From the NCBI RefSeq assembly GCF_040436315.1, contig NZ_AP031572.1, positions 2,170,001 through 2,234,000 on the forward strand: 64,000 nt of DNA. The letters run 5' to 3'. The position numbers were made by a program, and so were the translations under genes. This stretch comes from Synechocystis sp. LKSZ1 (lineage in GTDB: Bacteria; Cyanobacteriota; Cyanobacteriia; Cyanobacteriales; Microcystaceae). Of the stretch, positions 7,752-16,432 are shown one piece after another; within the stretch, counting starts at the first letter, position 1; each line of letters begins with the position of its first letter. A model generated the notes under the pieces. It made no database searches. It had not been told where the DNA came from and saw only the letters and a list, made by a program, of their open reading frames with translations.

Positions 7752-9209
7752 TTAGGAGTAGAGGGCCGCTATTTTTTGAGACTCCTGTTGCATCTCTTGG
7801 CGTAGGCTCATGGGAAACAGAACTTCGACGTTGGCCCCCCAGGCCCGCAGACGCATGATGACGTTGTAATCTCCCTCACGGTAATCTACCCGACAGTAAA
7901 CGGAATTGGTGGACAATTTGGAGAGCAATCGTTGGTAGCGGGGATCGATGAGACTCTCTCGCCTCAAGATGCGCTCTACTTCCTCAACGGAAAGTCTGCG
8001 AAATAACTCGTCTCGCTCCGTCCCTAAAATATAACGTGCGTGAAAATACTGATTAAACCGTAGAAGCATTGTCTGCTTGGGCCGAAAGAAATCAAAGCCC
8101 CAGGCCTCTGCTTTGAGGGAATGGATGATGTCCGGAGTTAATTCACTACAATAGGCTTGGTATTTTTGAGCGCGTTTGTCTGGCTCCGTCAGCAGGTAGA
8201 GTTGTTTTTCTAACTCATTCAGGGGCTGTCCAGGATGAGTAAAAACAGTCAGGGCCTGCCGCAGGTCGGGGGACTGCCAAGTAATGGGGGTCAGGGCCTT
8301 AATACGGTCTAGGCGGAAATCGTACCAGTTCCAACGGCCGGGTTGGGGATTTTGACCAAAGGCAAAGAGATAGGGAACACGTTGAGAATAGTAGAGACAA
8401 ACGGGATAAGTATAGTACTTAGCTGAGCTTTCATGGTCTTCAAAGTTACTTGCACTAAAATACTCCAGGGTAATAGGCGGGATCAGGTCTTGACTCCATG
8501 CGACCTTGAGGGATTGGCGGAGTTGCTCGATGTGAGGGGAGAGCCGGTGGTGGATAATGTATTCGAGGTCAAGGAAAAAGCGCTGTTCTCCCCTAATTTT
8601 TTCCCCAAAATCCTGAAGAAAATCCGCCAAATCATTAATGACTAAGTTGCCCAGGGCCGAAACGCCCACTTCAGCAGGGGGATCAATGAAGGGCGGGGGA
8701 TTAATTTTTTGGTAATAGCGCTCGTTTCTGTTGTTGCGGTGAGCCGTAGAATTACGGAGATACCCCTGGTCACAGAGTCGCTCAAAATCATTCCAAAGAC
8801 TTTTGCGGGAAACTGCGAACAGCGGCTTATGATTCAGTAAATTGTCTAACTGCTCTGGTGTAAAGCCAGGATAGCGCTGGAGAAAGTGTTGTTTCCACTG
8901 GCTTAGGGCTTCCGGTTGAAAATAGTCATCCAACCAGTCTTGGATCGACCGTTGACAGCGACAGTGAGGATGATGGTTTTTGATACGGTGAATGGCATCC
9001 GTTTTATGGACTTGCTCAAAGCCAGGAAAGAACTGCTCTAGCCATTGATTAAAACTAAAGAGAGCCTCTAGATCGAGGTGATGGTCACCGTAGAGGTAAT
9101 CGAGAATAATCCAGAGACGAAAGGCCTTGGGTAAGTTTTGTTTGAGGCCATATCGCGCTAGCTTATCAAGAATTTCAATCGTCGGCGAAATCGGCCAGGT
9201 ATCACTCAT
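7752..9209 (-). CDS. WYL-domain transcriptional regulator, resembling the TIGR03985 CRISPR-associated family
   Basis: A 485-residue protein. A winged-helix-like segment (about residues 120-165, with LFAVSRKSLWNDFERLCDQGYLR) is followed by a WYL-type sensor region (about 260-420) with YYSQRVPYLFAFG and the FHARYILGTERDELF signature. A WCX-like C-terminus follows (SVYCRVDYREGDYNVIMRLRAWGANVEVLFP). This layout and these motifs fit the cyanobacterial family TIGR03985, annotated as CRISPR-associated and including, as I recall, the Synechocystis pSYSA regulator Sll7009. WYL domains bind ligands, often nucleotides or nucleic acid, and control defence loci. No CRISPR array or cas gene is in the window, so its target here is unknown. 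It stands alone, convergent with psbC and divergent from the CHAT gene. The WYL call is fairly sure; the exact subfamily is from memory. Confidence 0.7.
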   Translation of the reverse strand: MSDTWPISPTIEILDKLARYGLKQNLPKAFRLWIILDYLYGDHHLDLEALFSFNQWLEQFFPGFEQVHKTDAIHRIKNHHPHCRCQRSIQDWLDDYFQPEALSQWKQHFLQRYPGFTPEQLDNLLNHKPLFAVSRKSLWNDFERLCDQGYLRNSTAHRNNRNERYYQKINPPPFIDPPAEVGVSALGNLVINDLADFLQDFGEKIRGEQRFFLDLEYIIHHRLSPHIEQLRQSLKVAWSQDLIPPITLEYFSASNFEDHESSAKYYTYPVCLYYSQRVPYLFAFGQNPQPGRWNWYDFRLDRIKALTPITWQSPDLRQALTVFTHPGQPLNELEKQLYLLTEPDKRAQKYQAYCSELTPDIIHSLKAEAWGFDFFRPKQTMLLRFNQYFHARYILGTERDELFRRLSVEEVERILRRESLIDPRYQRLLSKLSTNSVYCRVDYREGDYNVIMRLRAWGANVEVLFPMSLRQEMQQESQKIAALYS

Positions 9210-9384
9210 AGAAACGATCTAAGAAGGGGCAACCATATCACCATACCGCCACCTGGAAAAGGCTCTTTCCATGAACATGACATAGTAATTCAGGTTAATT
9301 GAAGGAAGGTCTTTTTGCTCTGTCTGTAGAACAATCCGGTGGTGTTAGGGTGGGAGAATGGCCTCTTGATCTAGCTGAATCCCT

Positions 9385-12123
9385 ATGCCTGTTAAGCGTG
9401 ATCCTCCTTCTCTTTTGTTGTCACTCATGGCCCTAGGGGCCACTGTCTTCTTGGTTTTTGATTCGGGGCAGTGGGCAACGAGTCAACCCAGTGAGAATCC
9501 CCAACTTCTTTACCATCAAGGCCTACAGAAATTTAATGCCGAACAACTTCCTGCGGCCATTGAACTCTGGCAACGGGCCTTGCAAGGTTACCGCCACAGT
9601 AATAACCGTAAGGGCATCGGAGATACTCTCTATCAACTTGGCTTTGCTTACTATTGGATAGAACAGTACGAACTTGCTATTGCCGCTTACCAGGAGAGCT
9701 TAACCTTGGCTGAAGCCCTGGGGGACCAACAACGTCAGGCAACGCTGTGGGGCTATTTAGGCGATGTTTATTTCTACCAGAAAAATTATTCTCAGGCCAT
9801 TAAGGCCTGTCAACGCAGTCTTCCCTTGGCCGAGGCGAGCCAAGACCAGACCCGCCAGTGGTTTTCGACCTATCGCCTGGGGGAGGCCTACTATGCCCTT
9901 AAGGAATACCGCTCAGCCCTGGTTTACTATCAACACAGTCTAGACTTGGCCAAAACCCTGGGGGATCGCCAACTGGAAAGAATTGCCCTATCCGGTATGG
10001 GTCAGACCTACGTGCGCTTGGAATGGTATCGACCGGCTTTTGAGGCCTTGCAACGGGAACTGAGCCTCAGTCAAGGGTTGGGTGATCCCAAGCCAATGGC
10101 CGATAGCTTGCAACTCCTGGGATTTGTGGCCTATTGGCTGAATGATTATCGCCAGGCCATTCAATACTATGAGCAAAGCCTGGATCTAGCCCGGCCAACC
10201 CAGCAGAGCAAGACCGAACAATTGGCTCTGAGTGGTTTAGGGGACACCTATTTTTTTGTGGGAGATTATGACCAGGCCCTAGCCTATCACCAGGCTAGTT
10301 TGCAGATAGCAACAACCCTCAATAATCCCGACGTTTTGGCGACTCTCTACAATGCCCTGGGGGGTGACTACTATATGCTTGACCAACCGGATCAGGCGAT
10401 TGCCTACTACGAAAAATCCCTTACCCTGACGAAATCCTTGGCGACCCAGGGCAATAACTATGCCAACAGTTTATCCGGCTTGGGCCAAGTCTATTTTGAG
10501 CAAAAGCACTATAGCCAAGCCTTGAGTCTCTTTCAAGAAAGTCGGGCAGTCTATCGTCGCCTCGGCAATCACTATAACGAAGGGGCCGTCCTGAGTAACC
10601 TGGGTCATGTTTATCTCCAACTGAAACAGTACGACTCCGCCATTCAGGCCTTTCAAAAACGGCTGGCTCTCTCTGAATCCATGCAGGAACGCTATGGCCA
10701 GGCCCAGGCCCTGGGAGAATTGGGATTAGCCTTAATCCTCAAAAAAGATTACGTCCCAGCGGAAAAGCACCTTCGGGCCAGCCTTGCCATTTCCGAAGCC
10801 ATCCGCGAAAAGTTGGGCAACCAAGACCAACTCAAGGTCTCTTTTTTTGATACTCAAACCTCTATTTATCGACTGTTGCAACTGGTACTGGTCGCCCAAA
10901 ATCAGCCAGAAGCGGCCCTGGAAATTGCCGAACGGGGTAGAGCTCGGGCCTTTGCAGATCTGCTCGCTCAACAAATTCATTCCCCCTCTTTTCGTTCTAC
11001 GCTCACCGCCCCCAATTTGGCCCAAATTCGCCAAACTGTCCAACGGGAACAGGCGACGGTGGTGCAATATTCCCTGATCAATGAAGCTAATAAACTCTAC
11101 ATCTGGGTCATCCCACCCCAGGGCCCAATCCAATTTCGGCAGATCGATCTCGAGGGACTTCCCCAGCCCGACCTCCGTGATACCGTTAACCGAGCACGGC
11201 GAGCGGTTCATCGGCTCCAGGCCCCTTCTCCTAACCCGGCCCCCGTCGCCGGCAATCCCCTACGTCAGCTAGAGCAACTCCTAATTGAACCCATTGCTGA
11301 TTTCCTACCCACAGATCCTCGACAGGCGGTGATTTTCATTCCCCAAGGCGAACTCTTCTCTGTCCCCTTTGCGGCCCTCACCAATGCCCAAGGCCAGGCC
11401 CTAGTAGAGCGCTATACTATCCGGACGATGCCTTCCCTGCAGGCCCTGGCTCTGGGTCAAGACCTGGCTCAACAACGCCACAGACAATCCCCAGCCCAAC
11501 TCGCCCTTGTTGTCGGGAATCCCCAACTGGCCCCAGCCCTGCAACAACCCCCCTACAACCTTGTGCCCTTGCCCCATGCGGAAGCGGAAGCCCAGGCCAT
11601 TGCCCCTCTTTTGGGAACCCGTCCGTTGCTCGGTTCTGAGGCTACGCCAACAACCCTGACCTCCCTGGTCACCCAAGCCAGGATTATTCATCTGGCCACC
11701 CACGGTCTACTCGATAATTTTCGCCAGGGAGGACTACCCGGAGCCATCGCCTTAGCCCCGGAGGGCGACCACAATGGCCTATGGACCGCGAATGATATTG
11801 TCAAACTACTTCTTAAGGCGGATCTCGTTGTCCTAAGTGCTTGTAATACTGGCCAGGGGAAAATTACCGGCGATGGGGTACTCGGCCTATCTCGGGCCTG
11901 GTTGACGGCAGGCGCACGGAGTTTAGTCGTTTCCCTGTGGTCAGTTCCTGATGAACCCACAGCTCTGTTGATGACGCAGTTTTACCAGAATTTGGCTCGG
12001 GGCCAGGATAGTGCTTTGGCCCTGCGCCAAGCCATGCTGACTGTTAAACAACAATATCCTGAACCCGTCAACTGGGCCGGTTTTATTTTGATGGGAGAAA
12101 GCTTTCCGCTGGCAATTCCCTGA
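9385..12123 (+). CDS. secreted TPR-CHAT protein (caspase-like peptidase domain)
   Basis: A 912-residue protein. A hydrophobic N-terminal segment (about residues 9-26) looks like a signal peptide or anchor. Residues about 40-480 are a long run of tetratricopeptide units of the kind LGDVYFYQKNYSQAIKACQ, around ten or more, forming a superhelical binding platform. The C-terminal third is a CHAT domain, the clan CD (caspase/separase-like) peptidase fold, with the catalytic dyad in place: H773 in IHLATHG and C820 in LSACNTG. CHAT proteins cleave partner proteins, and some bacterial members are effectors triggered by a sensor. The substrate here is unknown and no obvious partner gene adjoins it. 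TPR-CHAT proteins are common in cyanobacteria, often in several copies. Confidence 0.9.
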   Translation: MPVKRDPPSLLLSLMALGATVFLVFDSGQWATSQPSENPQLLYHQGLQKFNAEQLPAAIELWQRALQGYRHSNNRKGIGDTLYQLGFAYYWIEQYELAIAAYQESLTLAEALGDQQRQATLWGYLGDVYFYQKNYSQAIKACQRSLPLAEASQDQTRQWFSTYRLGEAYYALKEYRSALVYYQHSLDLAKTLGDRQLERIALSGMGQTYVRLEWYRPAFEALQRELSLSQGLGDPKPMADSLQLLGFVAYWLNDYRQAIQYYEQSLDLARPTQQSKTEQLALSGLGDTYFFVGDYDQALAYHQASLQIATTLNNPDVLATLYNALGGDYYMLDQPDQAIAYYEKSLTLTKSLATQGNNYANSLSGLGQVYFEQKHYSQALSLFQESRAVYRRLGNHYNEGAVLSNLGHVYLQLKQYDSAIQAFQKRLALSESMQERYGQAQALGELGLALILKKDYVPAEKHLRASLAISEAIREKLGNQDQLKVSFFDTQTSIYRLLQLVLVAQNQPEAALEIAERGRARAFADLLAQQIHSPSFRSTLTAPNLAQIRQTVQREQATVVQYSLINEANKLYIWVIPPQGPIQFRQIDLEGLPQPDLRDTVNRARRAVHRLQAPSPNPAPVAGNPLRQLEQLLIEPIADFLPTDPRQAVIFIPQGELFSVPFAALTNAQGQALVERYTIRTMPSLQALALGQDLAQQRHRQSPAQLALVVGNPQLAPALQQPPYNLVPLPHAEAEAQAIAPLLGTRPLLGSEATPTTLTSLVTQARIIHLATHGLLDNFRQGGLPGAIALAPEGDHNGLWTANDIVKLLLKADLVVLSACNTGQGKITGDGVLGLSRAWLTAGARSLVVSLWSVPDEPTALLMTQFYQNLARGQDSALALRQAMLTVKQQYPEPVNWAGFILMGESFPLAIP

Positions 12124-12259
12124 GCAAATACGGCACAATGTCGAGGTCAAGCAGAGCAGGAAAAATGTTTATAAAATCACAACACGATTCTATGTACTTT
12201 ACCGTTGGGAGGTAGGGTAACCCAAAGCTCAAATTCGGGGCAAAAATAACTAATCTATA

Positions 12260-13423
12260 CTACAAGCTTTCAACAAAGTGATGAATGCGTTCCAGGCCTT
12301 GCTGAATGGTACTTAAATCCGTGGCATAGGACAAGCGAATGCAATGATCATCGCCAAAAGCTGCACCGGGAATCACCGCTACCTGTTGCTGTTCCAGCAA
12401 TGCTTGGGTAAAGGCTAAGGAATTCAGGCCAGTTTGGGAGACATCTACAAACACATAGAAGGCCCCCATGGGGGTAGCACAACTCAGGCGAGGGGTTTGG
12501 TTAATACCAGCCACCATGACTTGACGACGCTCGGCAAAGGCCCTGACCATCTCTTGAACGCAATCCTGAGAATCGGTGAGGGCCGCGATGGCCCCGTACT
12601 GGGCAAAGGTACAAACGTTGGAGGTGCTATGGCCCTGGATCGTGCTACAGGCCTCAATCAAATCTCGAGGGCCAGCCAGATAGCCCACCCGCCAGCCGGT
12701 CATAGAATAACTCTTGGCAAACCCATTGCTGATGATGGTACGGGCAAAAGCCTCGGAACTCACGGCCCCAATGCTCAGGTGTTCAGCCCCGTCGTAGAGA
12801 ATTTTTTCGTAGATCTCATCGGAAACCACCCAAATACCGGCCTCAATCACCACCTCCGCTAAGGCCCGAATTTCTGAGGGTGTGTAAACGGTGCCAGTGG
12901 GATTCGAGGGGGAATTGAGGATAAAGAGTTTGGTGCGCGGGGTCAGGGTCTGGCGCAGTTGTTCGGGGGTAATTTTGTAGTTGGTGGCCGCAGTGGTAGG
13001 AACAATCACGGGCTGGCCCTCGGCCAACTTAACCATTTCGGGGTAACTGAGCCAGTAGGGGGCCGGAATAATTACCTCGTCCCCCGCTTCAATCATCGCC
13101 AACATCAGGTTAAACAGAGAGTGTTTACCGCCATTGGTCACCATCACGTTAGGGACCTCGTAGGGCAGTTGGTTATCCCGTTGTAATTTTTCAGCAATGG
13201 CCTGGCGTAGGGCCGGTTCTCCCGCAGCAGGGCCATACTTGGTTTTTCCCTGATCCAGGGCCAACTTCGCCGCTGCCACAATATGGGCCGGGGTCGCAAA
13301 ATCCGGCTCTCCCGCCGTGAAGCTACAGACATCGATCCCCTGGGAGCGCAGGGCCTTGGCCTTGGCGGTGATTTCAAGGGTAATGGAGGGGGTGACTTGG
13401 CTGACGCGCTGGGTAAATGGCAT
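12260..13423 (-). CDS. aspC: aspartate aminotransferase (class I, PLP-dependent)
   Basis: Transfers amino groups between aspartate and 2-oxoglutarate using pyridoxal phosphate. Conserved elements are [14 protein letters not shown], the NGGKHSLFN and [11 protein letters not shown] loops, NSPSNPTGT, the SDEIYE aspartate/tyrosine contact, the PLP lysine in [16 protein letters not shown], and a C-terminal IRLSYAT arginine contact to the substrate carboxylate. It belongs to the I-gamma group typical of cyanobacteria. An in-frame start 48 bases further upstream (13471) exists, but homologues begin at [10 protein letters not shown], so I use the ATG at 13423 (387 residues). It lies downstream of gltA on the same strand; aspC, gltA and sixA are also neighbours in Synechocystis, joining oxaloacetate chemistry in one locus. 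Confidence 0.92.
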   Translation of the reverse strand: MPFTQRVSQVTPSITLEITAKAKALRSQGIDVCSFTAGEPDFATPAHIVAAAKLALDQGKTKYGPAAGEPALRQAIAEKLQRDNQLPYEVPNVMVTNGGKHSLFNLMLAMIEAGDEVIIPAPYWLSYPEMVKLAEGQPVIVPTTAATNYKITPEQLRQTLTPRTKLFILNSPSNPTGTVYTPSEIRALAEVVIEAGIWVVSDEIYEKILYDGAEHLSIGAVSSEAFARTIISNGFAKSYSMTGWRVGYLAGPRDLIEACSTIQGHSTSNVCTFAQYGAIAALTDSQDCVQEMVRAFAERRQVMVAGINQTPRLSCATPMGAFYVFVDVSQTGLNSLAFTQALLEQQQVAVIPGAAFGDDHCIRLSYATDLSTIQQGLERIHHFVESL

Positions 13424-13580
13424 GGTAACGTTTCCCGGAATCAGTGGAGGGGCCATCGGACGACGACCCACAAGAAGAGAGCCTGTTGTTATTGTGCTAC
13501 CGCGGGGGGTGAAGGTTGCGGTTGCGGAGTCAAGGGAGACTCAATTATCAACTAACCTTGATTTTTCGGCCAGGGGCATT

Positions 13581-14762
13581 CTAAGCAGAAACCGTCCCAG
13601 GATCTCGATCCACCACTCGCTCGGCCATGGGAATGTAGGCTAGGTTGTGGTCGCCGACGTAGATTTGGGTGGGACGATAAATCTTATTCACGGTTAACTG
13701 TTCCTTCCAGTGGGCTAACCAACCGGCTACCCGCGCAATGGCAAAAATAGGCGTAAACAGGTCAGCCGGAATACCCAGTTTGCGGTAGAGCAGGCCAGAG
13801 TAGAAATCGACGTTGGGATAAATTCCCTTTTCACGACCAATGTACTCTTCTACGACGTTTTCCAGTTCCACGGCCACATCGTAGTATTCGTCGTGGCCCA
13901 TTTTTGCAAACAACTGTTCGGCTAGATCTTGCAGAATCGTGGCCCGGGGGTCTTTAACCTTATAAACCCGGTGACCAAAGCCCATAATTTTTTGCTTGTT
14001 AGCCAGACAACGCTCGACGTAGGGCCGCACATTCTCCACAGAGCCAATTTCTTCGAGCATATTCAGCACTTCTTCGTTGGCCCCGCCGTGGAGAGGGCCG
14101 GCCAACGTTCCCACGGCCGAAGCAATCACCGCATAGGGGTCGGTCAAGGTCGAGGCCGTCACGCGAGCTGAAAAGGTAGAGGCGTTCATGGTGTGCTCGG
14201 CGTGGAGCGTCAAACAAACATCAAAAATCTGGGCCGCCAGGGGATCGGGGCGACGCTCCGTCAGCATATAGAGGAAATTGGCCGCGTAGTTGAGGTCATC
14301 GTTGGGCTGGATCGGGTCATTGCCCTTACGGATCATGTGGAATGCCGCCACCATGGTCGGAATCTTTGCCAAAAGCCGGACGACGGCCGCGCGGATGTAG
14401 TTGGGATTATCCAAGGCCCGGCGGGAATAGAACAAGCCCAGGGCGGCGGCGGAGGTTTGCAGAGCATCCATGGGATGACCCGTACCGGGGAAACATTTCA
14501 TCATGTCCCGGATATGGTACTTGATGCGGCGATGGTAACGAATTTCGGTTTCAAAGTCTTCAAGTTCTTCTTGGGTGGGCAGTTTACCCCAGATGAGCAG
14601 ATAGGCGGTTTCAATAAAACTGCTTTTTTCTGCCAATTCCTCAATCCGAATTCCCCGGTATTCCAGAATGCCCTTTTCCCCATCGACATGACTGACACGG
14701 GATTTGGCCGCTGGTACACCTGCTAGACCGTCTCGAAATTCATTACTTGTCATGATCATCAT
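13581..14762 (-). CDS. gltA: citrate synthase
   Basis: Condenses acetyl-CoA and oxaloacetate to citrate, the entry to the oxidative TCA branch that supplies 2-oxoglutarate for nitrogen assimilation. It is a 393-residue short-type enzyme. The catalytic residues are visible: one histidine in GPLHGGAN, a second in GFGHRVYKVKDPRA, and the aspartate in YPNVDFYSGLLY. The oxaloacetate- and CoA-contacting stretches LHAEHTMNAS and VAGWLAHWKEQ are also intact. Several methionines crowd the start (ATGs at 14762, 14759, 14753). An AGG seven bases before 14762 makes that the best choice, with two residues of uncertainty. It lies upstream of aspC on the same strand and downstream of sixA. Confidence 0.95.
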   Translation of the reverse strand: MMIMTSNEFRDGLAGVPAAKSRVSHVDGEKGILEYRGIRIEELAEKSSFIETAYLLIWGKLPTQEELEDFETEIRYHRRIKYHIRDMMKCFPGTGHPMDALQTSAAALGLFYSRRALDNPNYIRAAVVRLLAKIPTMVAAFHMIRKGNDPIQPNDDLNYAANFLYMLTERRPDPLAAQIFDVCLTLHAEHTMNASTFSARVTASTLTDPYAVIASAVGTLAGPLHGGANEEVLNMLEEIGSVENVRPYVERCLANKQKIMGFGHRVYKVKDPRATILQDLAEQLFAKMGHDEYYDVAVELENVVEEYIGREKGIYPNVDFYSGLLYRKLGIPADLFTPIFAIARVAGWLAHWKEQLTVNKIYRPTQIYVGDHNLAYIPMAERVVDRDPGTVSA

Positions 14763-14853
14763 CAATCTACCTAATCAAGGTCAGGAGCAAAGATACAAAT
14801 TATGGAGGCCACCTTAGCGTAAAATAGCCCCCTTTTGTTGAACCAGTATTCCC

Positions 14854-15348
14854 CTACAAAATCCAGCGGGGAGAGAGCAACAAAAACATTTGAGCGTTCC
14901 CCAGAGAAGCGGCCGAGTCAGGGAGACTGAGGCCGATAATACCGGCTTTTTTGAGGATTAATTTATCTTGAAATTGACCCCACACCAAGGACTCTGCCCA
15001 GGCCCCTAGATCCGGTTGATGACCCACCAGGGCCAGCTTGCTATCGGCTTGATTGTAGGAAGAAGCCGTTAACCAATTCAGCCAATCTTGTAACAGACCG
15101 CCGGGCGCTAAGGTGTCATGGGTTTCTAAATGATGGCTCAGGCCAGCGGCCAGGAGTATTTGGGCCGTCTGCTGGGCCCGGCTGAGGGGACTACTGAGAA
15201 TCGCGTCAACGACCAGACCCCGATTTTGGAGTTGCAGGGCCACCTGCTGGGTTTTGATTTCCCCTTTGCGGGTGAGGGGCCGCTCTGCATCCTGGTCGTA
15301 ATCAAGGCGGTCGGCGGCAATGCCATGACGAATCAAGTAAAGTTTCAC
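14854..15348 (-). CDS. sixA: phosphohistidine phosphatase SixA
   Basis: Small histidine-phosphatase-superfamily enzyme (164 residues) that removes phosphate from phosphohistidine in HPt or kinase proteins. The phospho-accepting motif LIRHG is at residues 5-9. The second conserved arginine lies in SSPLSRAQQTAQI and the second histidine in ALVGHQPDLG. The start is a GTG at 15348, directly before KLYLIRHG, where the family begins. It lies upstream of gltA on the same strand. Confidence 0.9.
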   Translation of the reverse strand: MKLYLIRHGIAADRLDYDQDAERPLTRKGEIKTQQVALQLQNRGLVVDAILSSPLSRAQQTAQILLAAGLSHHLETHDTLAPGGLLQDWLNWLTASSYNQADSKLALVGHQPDLGAWAESLVWGQFQDKLILKKAGIIGLSLPDSAASLGNAQMFLLLSPRWIL

Positions 15349-15438
15349 AGAGTTAATACAGAGTTAATGAGGAGTAATGCTTAATTTTGTTGGGTTTTTA
15401 TCCTAACATTGAGCGGGCCAGGGCCTAAAAGACTGGCT

Positions 15439-16356
15439 CTAGGCCAGAATATGCTTGAGAGACGCCTGGAGGGTCGGGTATTGGAATTGAAAACCCGCGG
15501 CCTGGGTGGCCTGGGGCAATACCTGCTGGCCCTCTAGCACCAGTTTGGCCGCTTCCCCGAGTAATAACTCTAGGGCCAGTTCCGGTACCGGCAACCAAGA
15601 GGGCCGTTTTAACACCTGGCCCAGGGTCTGACAAAATTCGACCATCCGTACTGGATTGGGCGCGGTGGCATTGAAGGTTCCTTGAACTTCCGGCTGGGTC
15701 AAAGCAAACTGGATCAAGCGCAGGAGATCCTCTTGATCAATCCAAGAAAACCATTGCTGGCCACTGCCAATCGGCCCCCCCGCAAAGAGTTGAAAGGGTG
15801 GCAACATCTTAGCCAAGGCCCCACCGTTCCCCAAAACAATCCCTAATCGCAGAATCACTAAACGCACCCCCAAGGATTCGACTTGTTTGGCCGCTGATTC
15901 CCAGGCCTGGCAGACTTGGGCCAGAAAATCTGTCCCGGCTGGACTGGTTTCTGTAAAACTCGCGGTTTCACTGGTGCCGTAGTAGCCAATGGCCGAAGTG
16001 CTAATCAAAACTTGGGGCTTCTGGGTGGCCTGGCCAATGGCTTCCACCAATTTTTGAGTGGCCAATTGGCGACTGTCTAGAATTCTTTGCTTGTAGGCGG
16101 CATTCCAACGTTCTGAAATCGGTTCCCCCGCCAGGTTAATTACGGCGTCACTCCCCTCCAGGGCTGCTTGCCAGGGCCCAGATACCGTCGCTTGGTAGGG
16201 AATAATTGTAAGGTCGCTAAATTGGCGGGTGGGAAAAAGTTGCTGGGCCCTATCGAGATTACGGACTAGTAAAACTAAGCTATGACCGGCTTGACTGAGC
16301 TGACGAACTAAGGACTGGCCGACAAAGCCCGTTGCGCCAGTAATCACAATTTTCAT
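15439..16356 (-). CDS. TIGR01777 family NAD(P)-dependent epimerase/dehydratase-like protein
   Basis: A 305-residue extended short-chain dehydrogenase. The Rossmann motif GATGFVG is at residues 7-13. The family signature [19 protein letters not shown], the STSAIGYYG segment and the C-terminal DUF1731-type end ([20 protein letters not shown]) define the TIGR01777 (YfcH/SulA-like) family. The substrate is not established; plant and cyanobacterial members have been linked to cell or plastid division, but I would not infer that here. It is divergent from the GGDEF-EAL gene, with 76 bases between the starts. Confidence 0.88.
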   Translation of the reverse strand: MKIVITGATGFVGQSLVRQLSQAGHSLVLLVRNLDRAQQLFPTRQFSDLTIIPYQATVSGPWQAALEGSDAVINLAGEPISERWNAAYKQRILDSRQLATQKLVEAIGQATQKPQVLISTSAIGYYGTSETASFTETSPAGTDFLAQVCQAWESAAKQVESLGVRLVILRLGIVLGNGGALAKMLPPFQLFAGGPIGSGQQWFSWIDQEDLLRLIQFALTQPEVQGTFNATAPNPVRMVEFCQTLGQVLKRPSWLPVPELALELLLGEAAKLVLEGQQVLPQATQAAGFQFQYPTLQASLKHILA

Positions 16357-16432
16357 AGGTTCTTTCTTAATATTTTCCCCGCAACCATAGCATAGAAGGA
16401 GAGGGGGCGTCCTTGGGGGAATCGGCCTTAAG

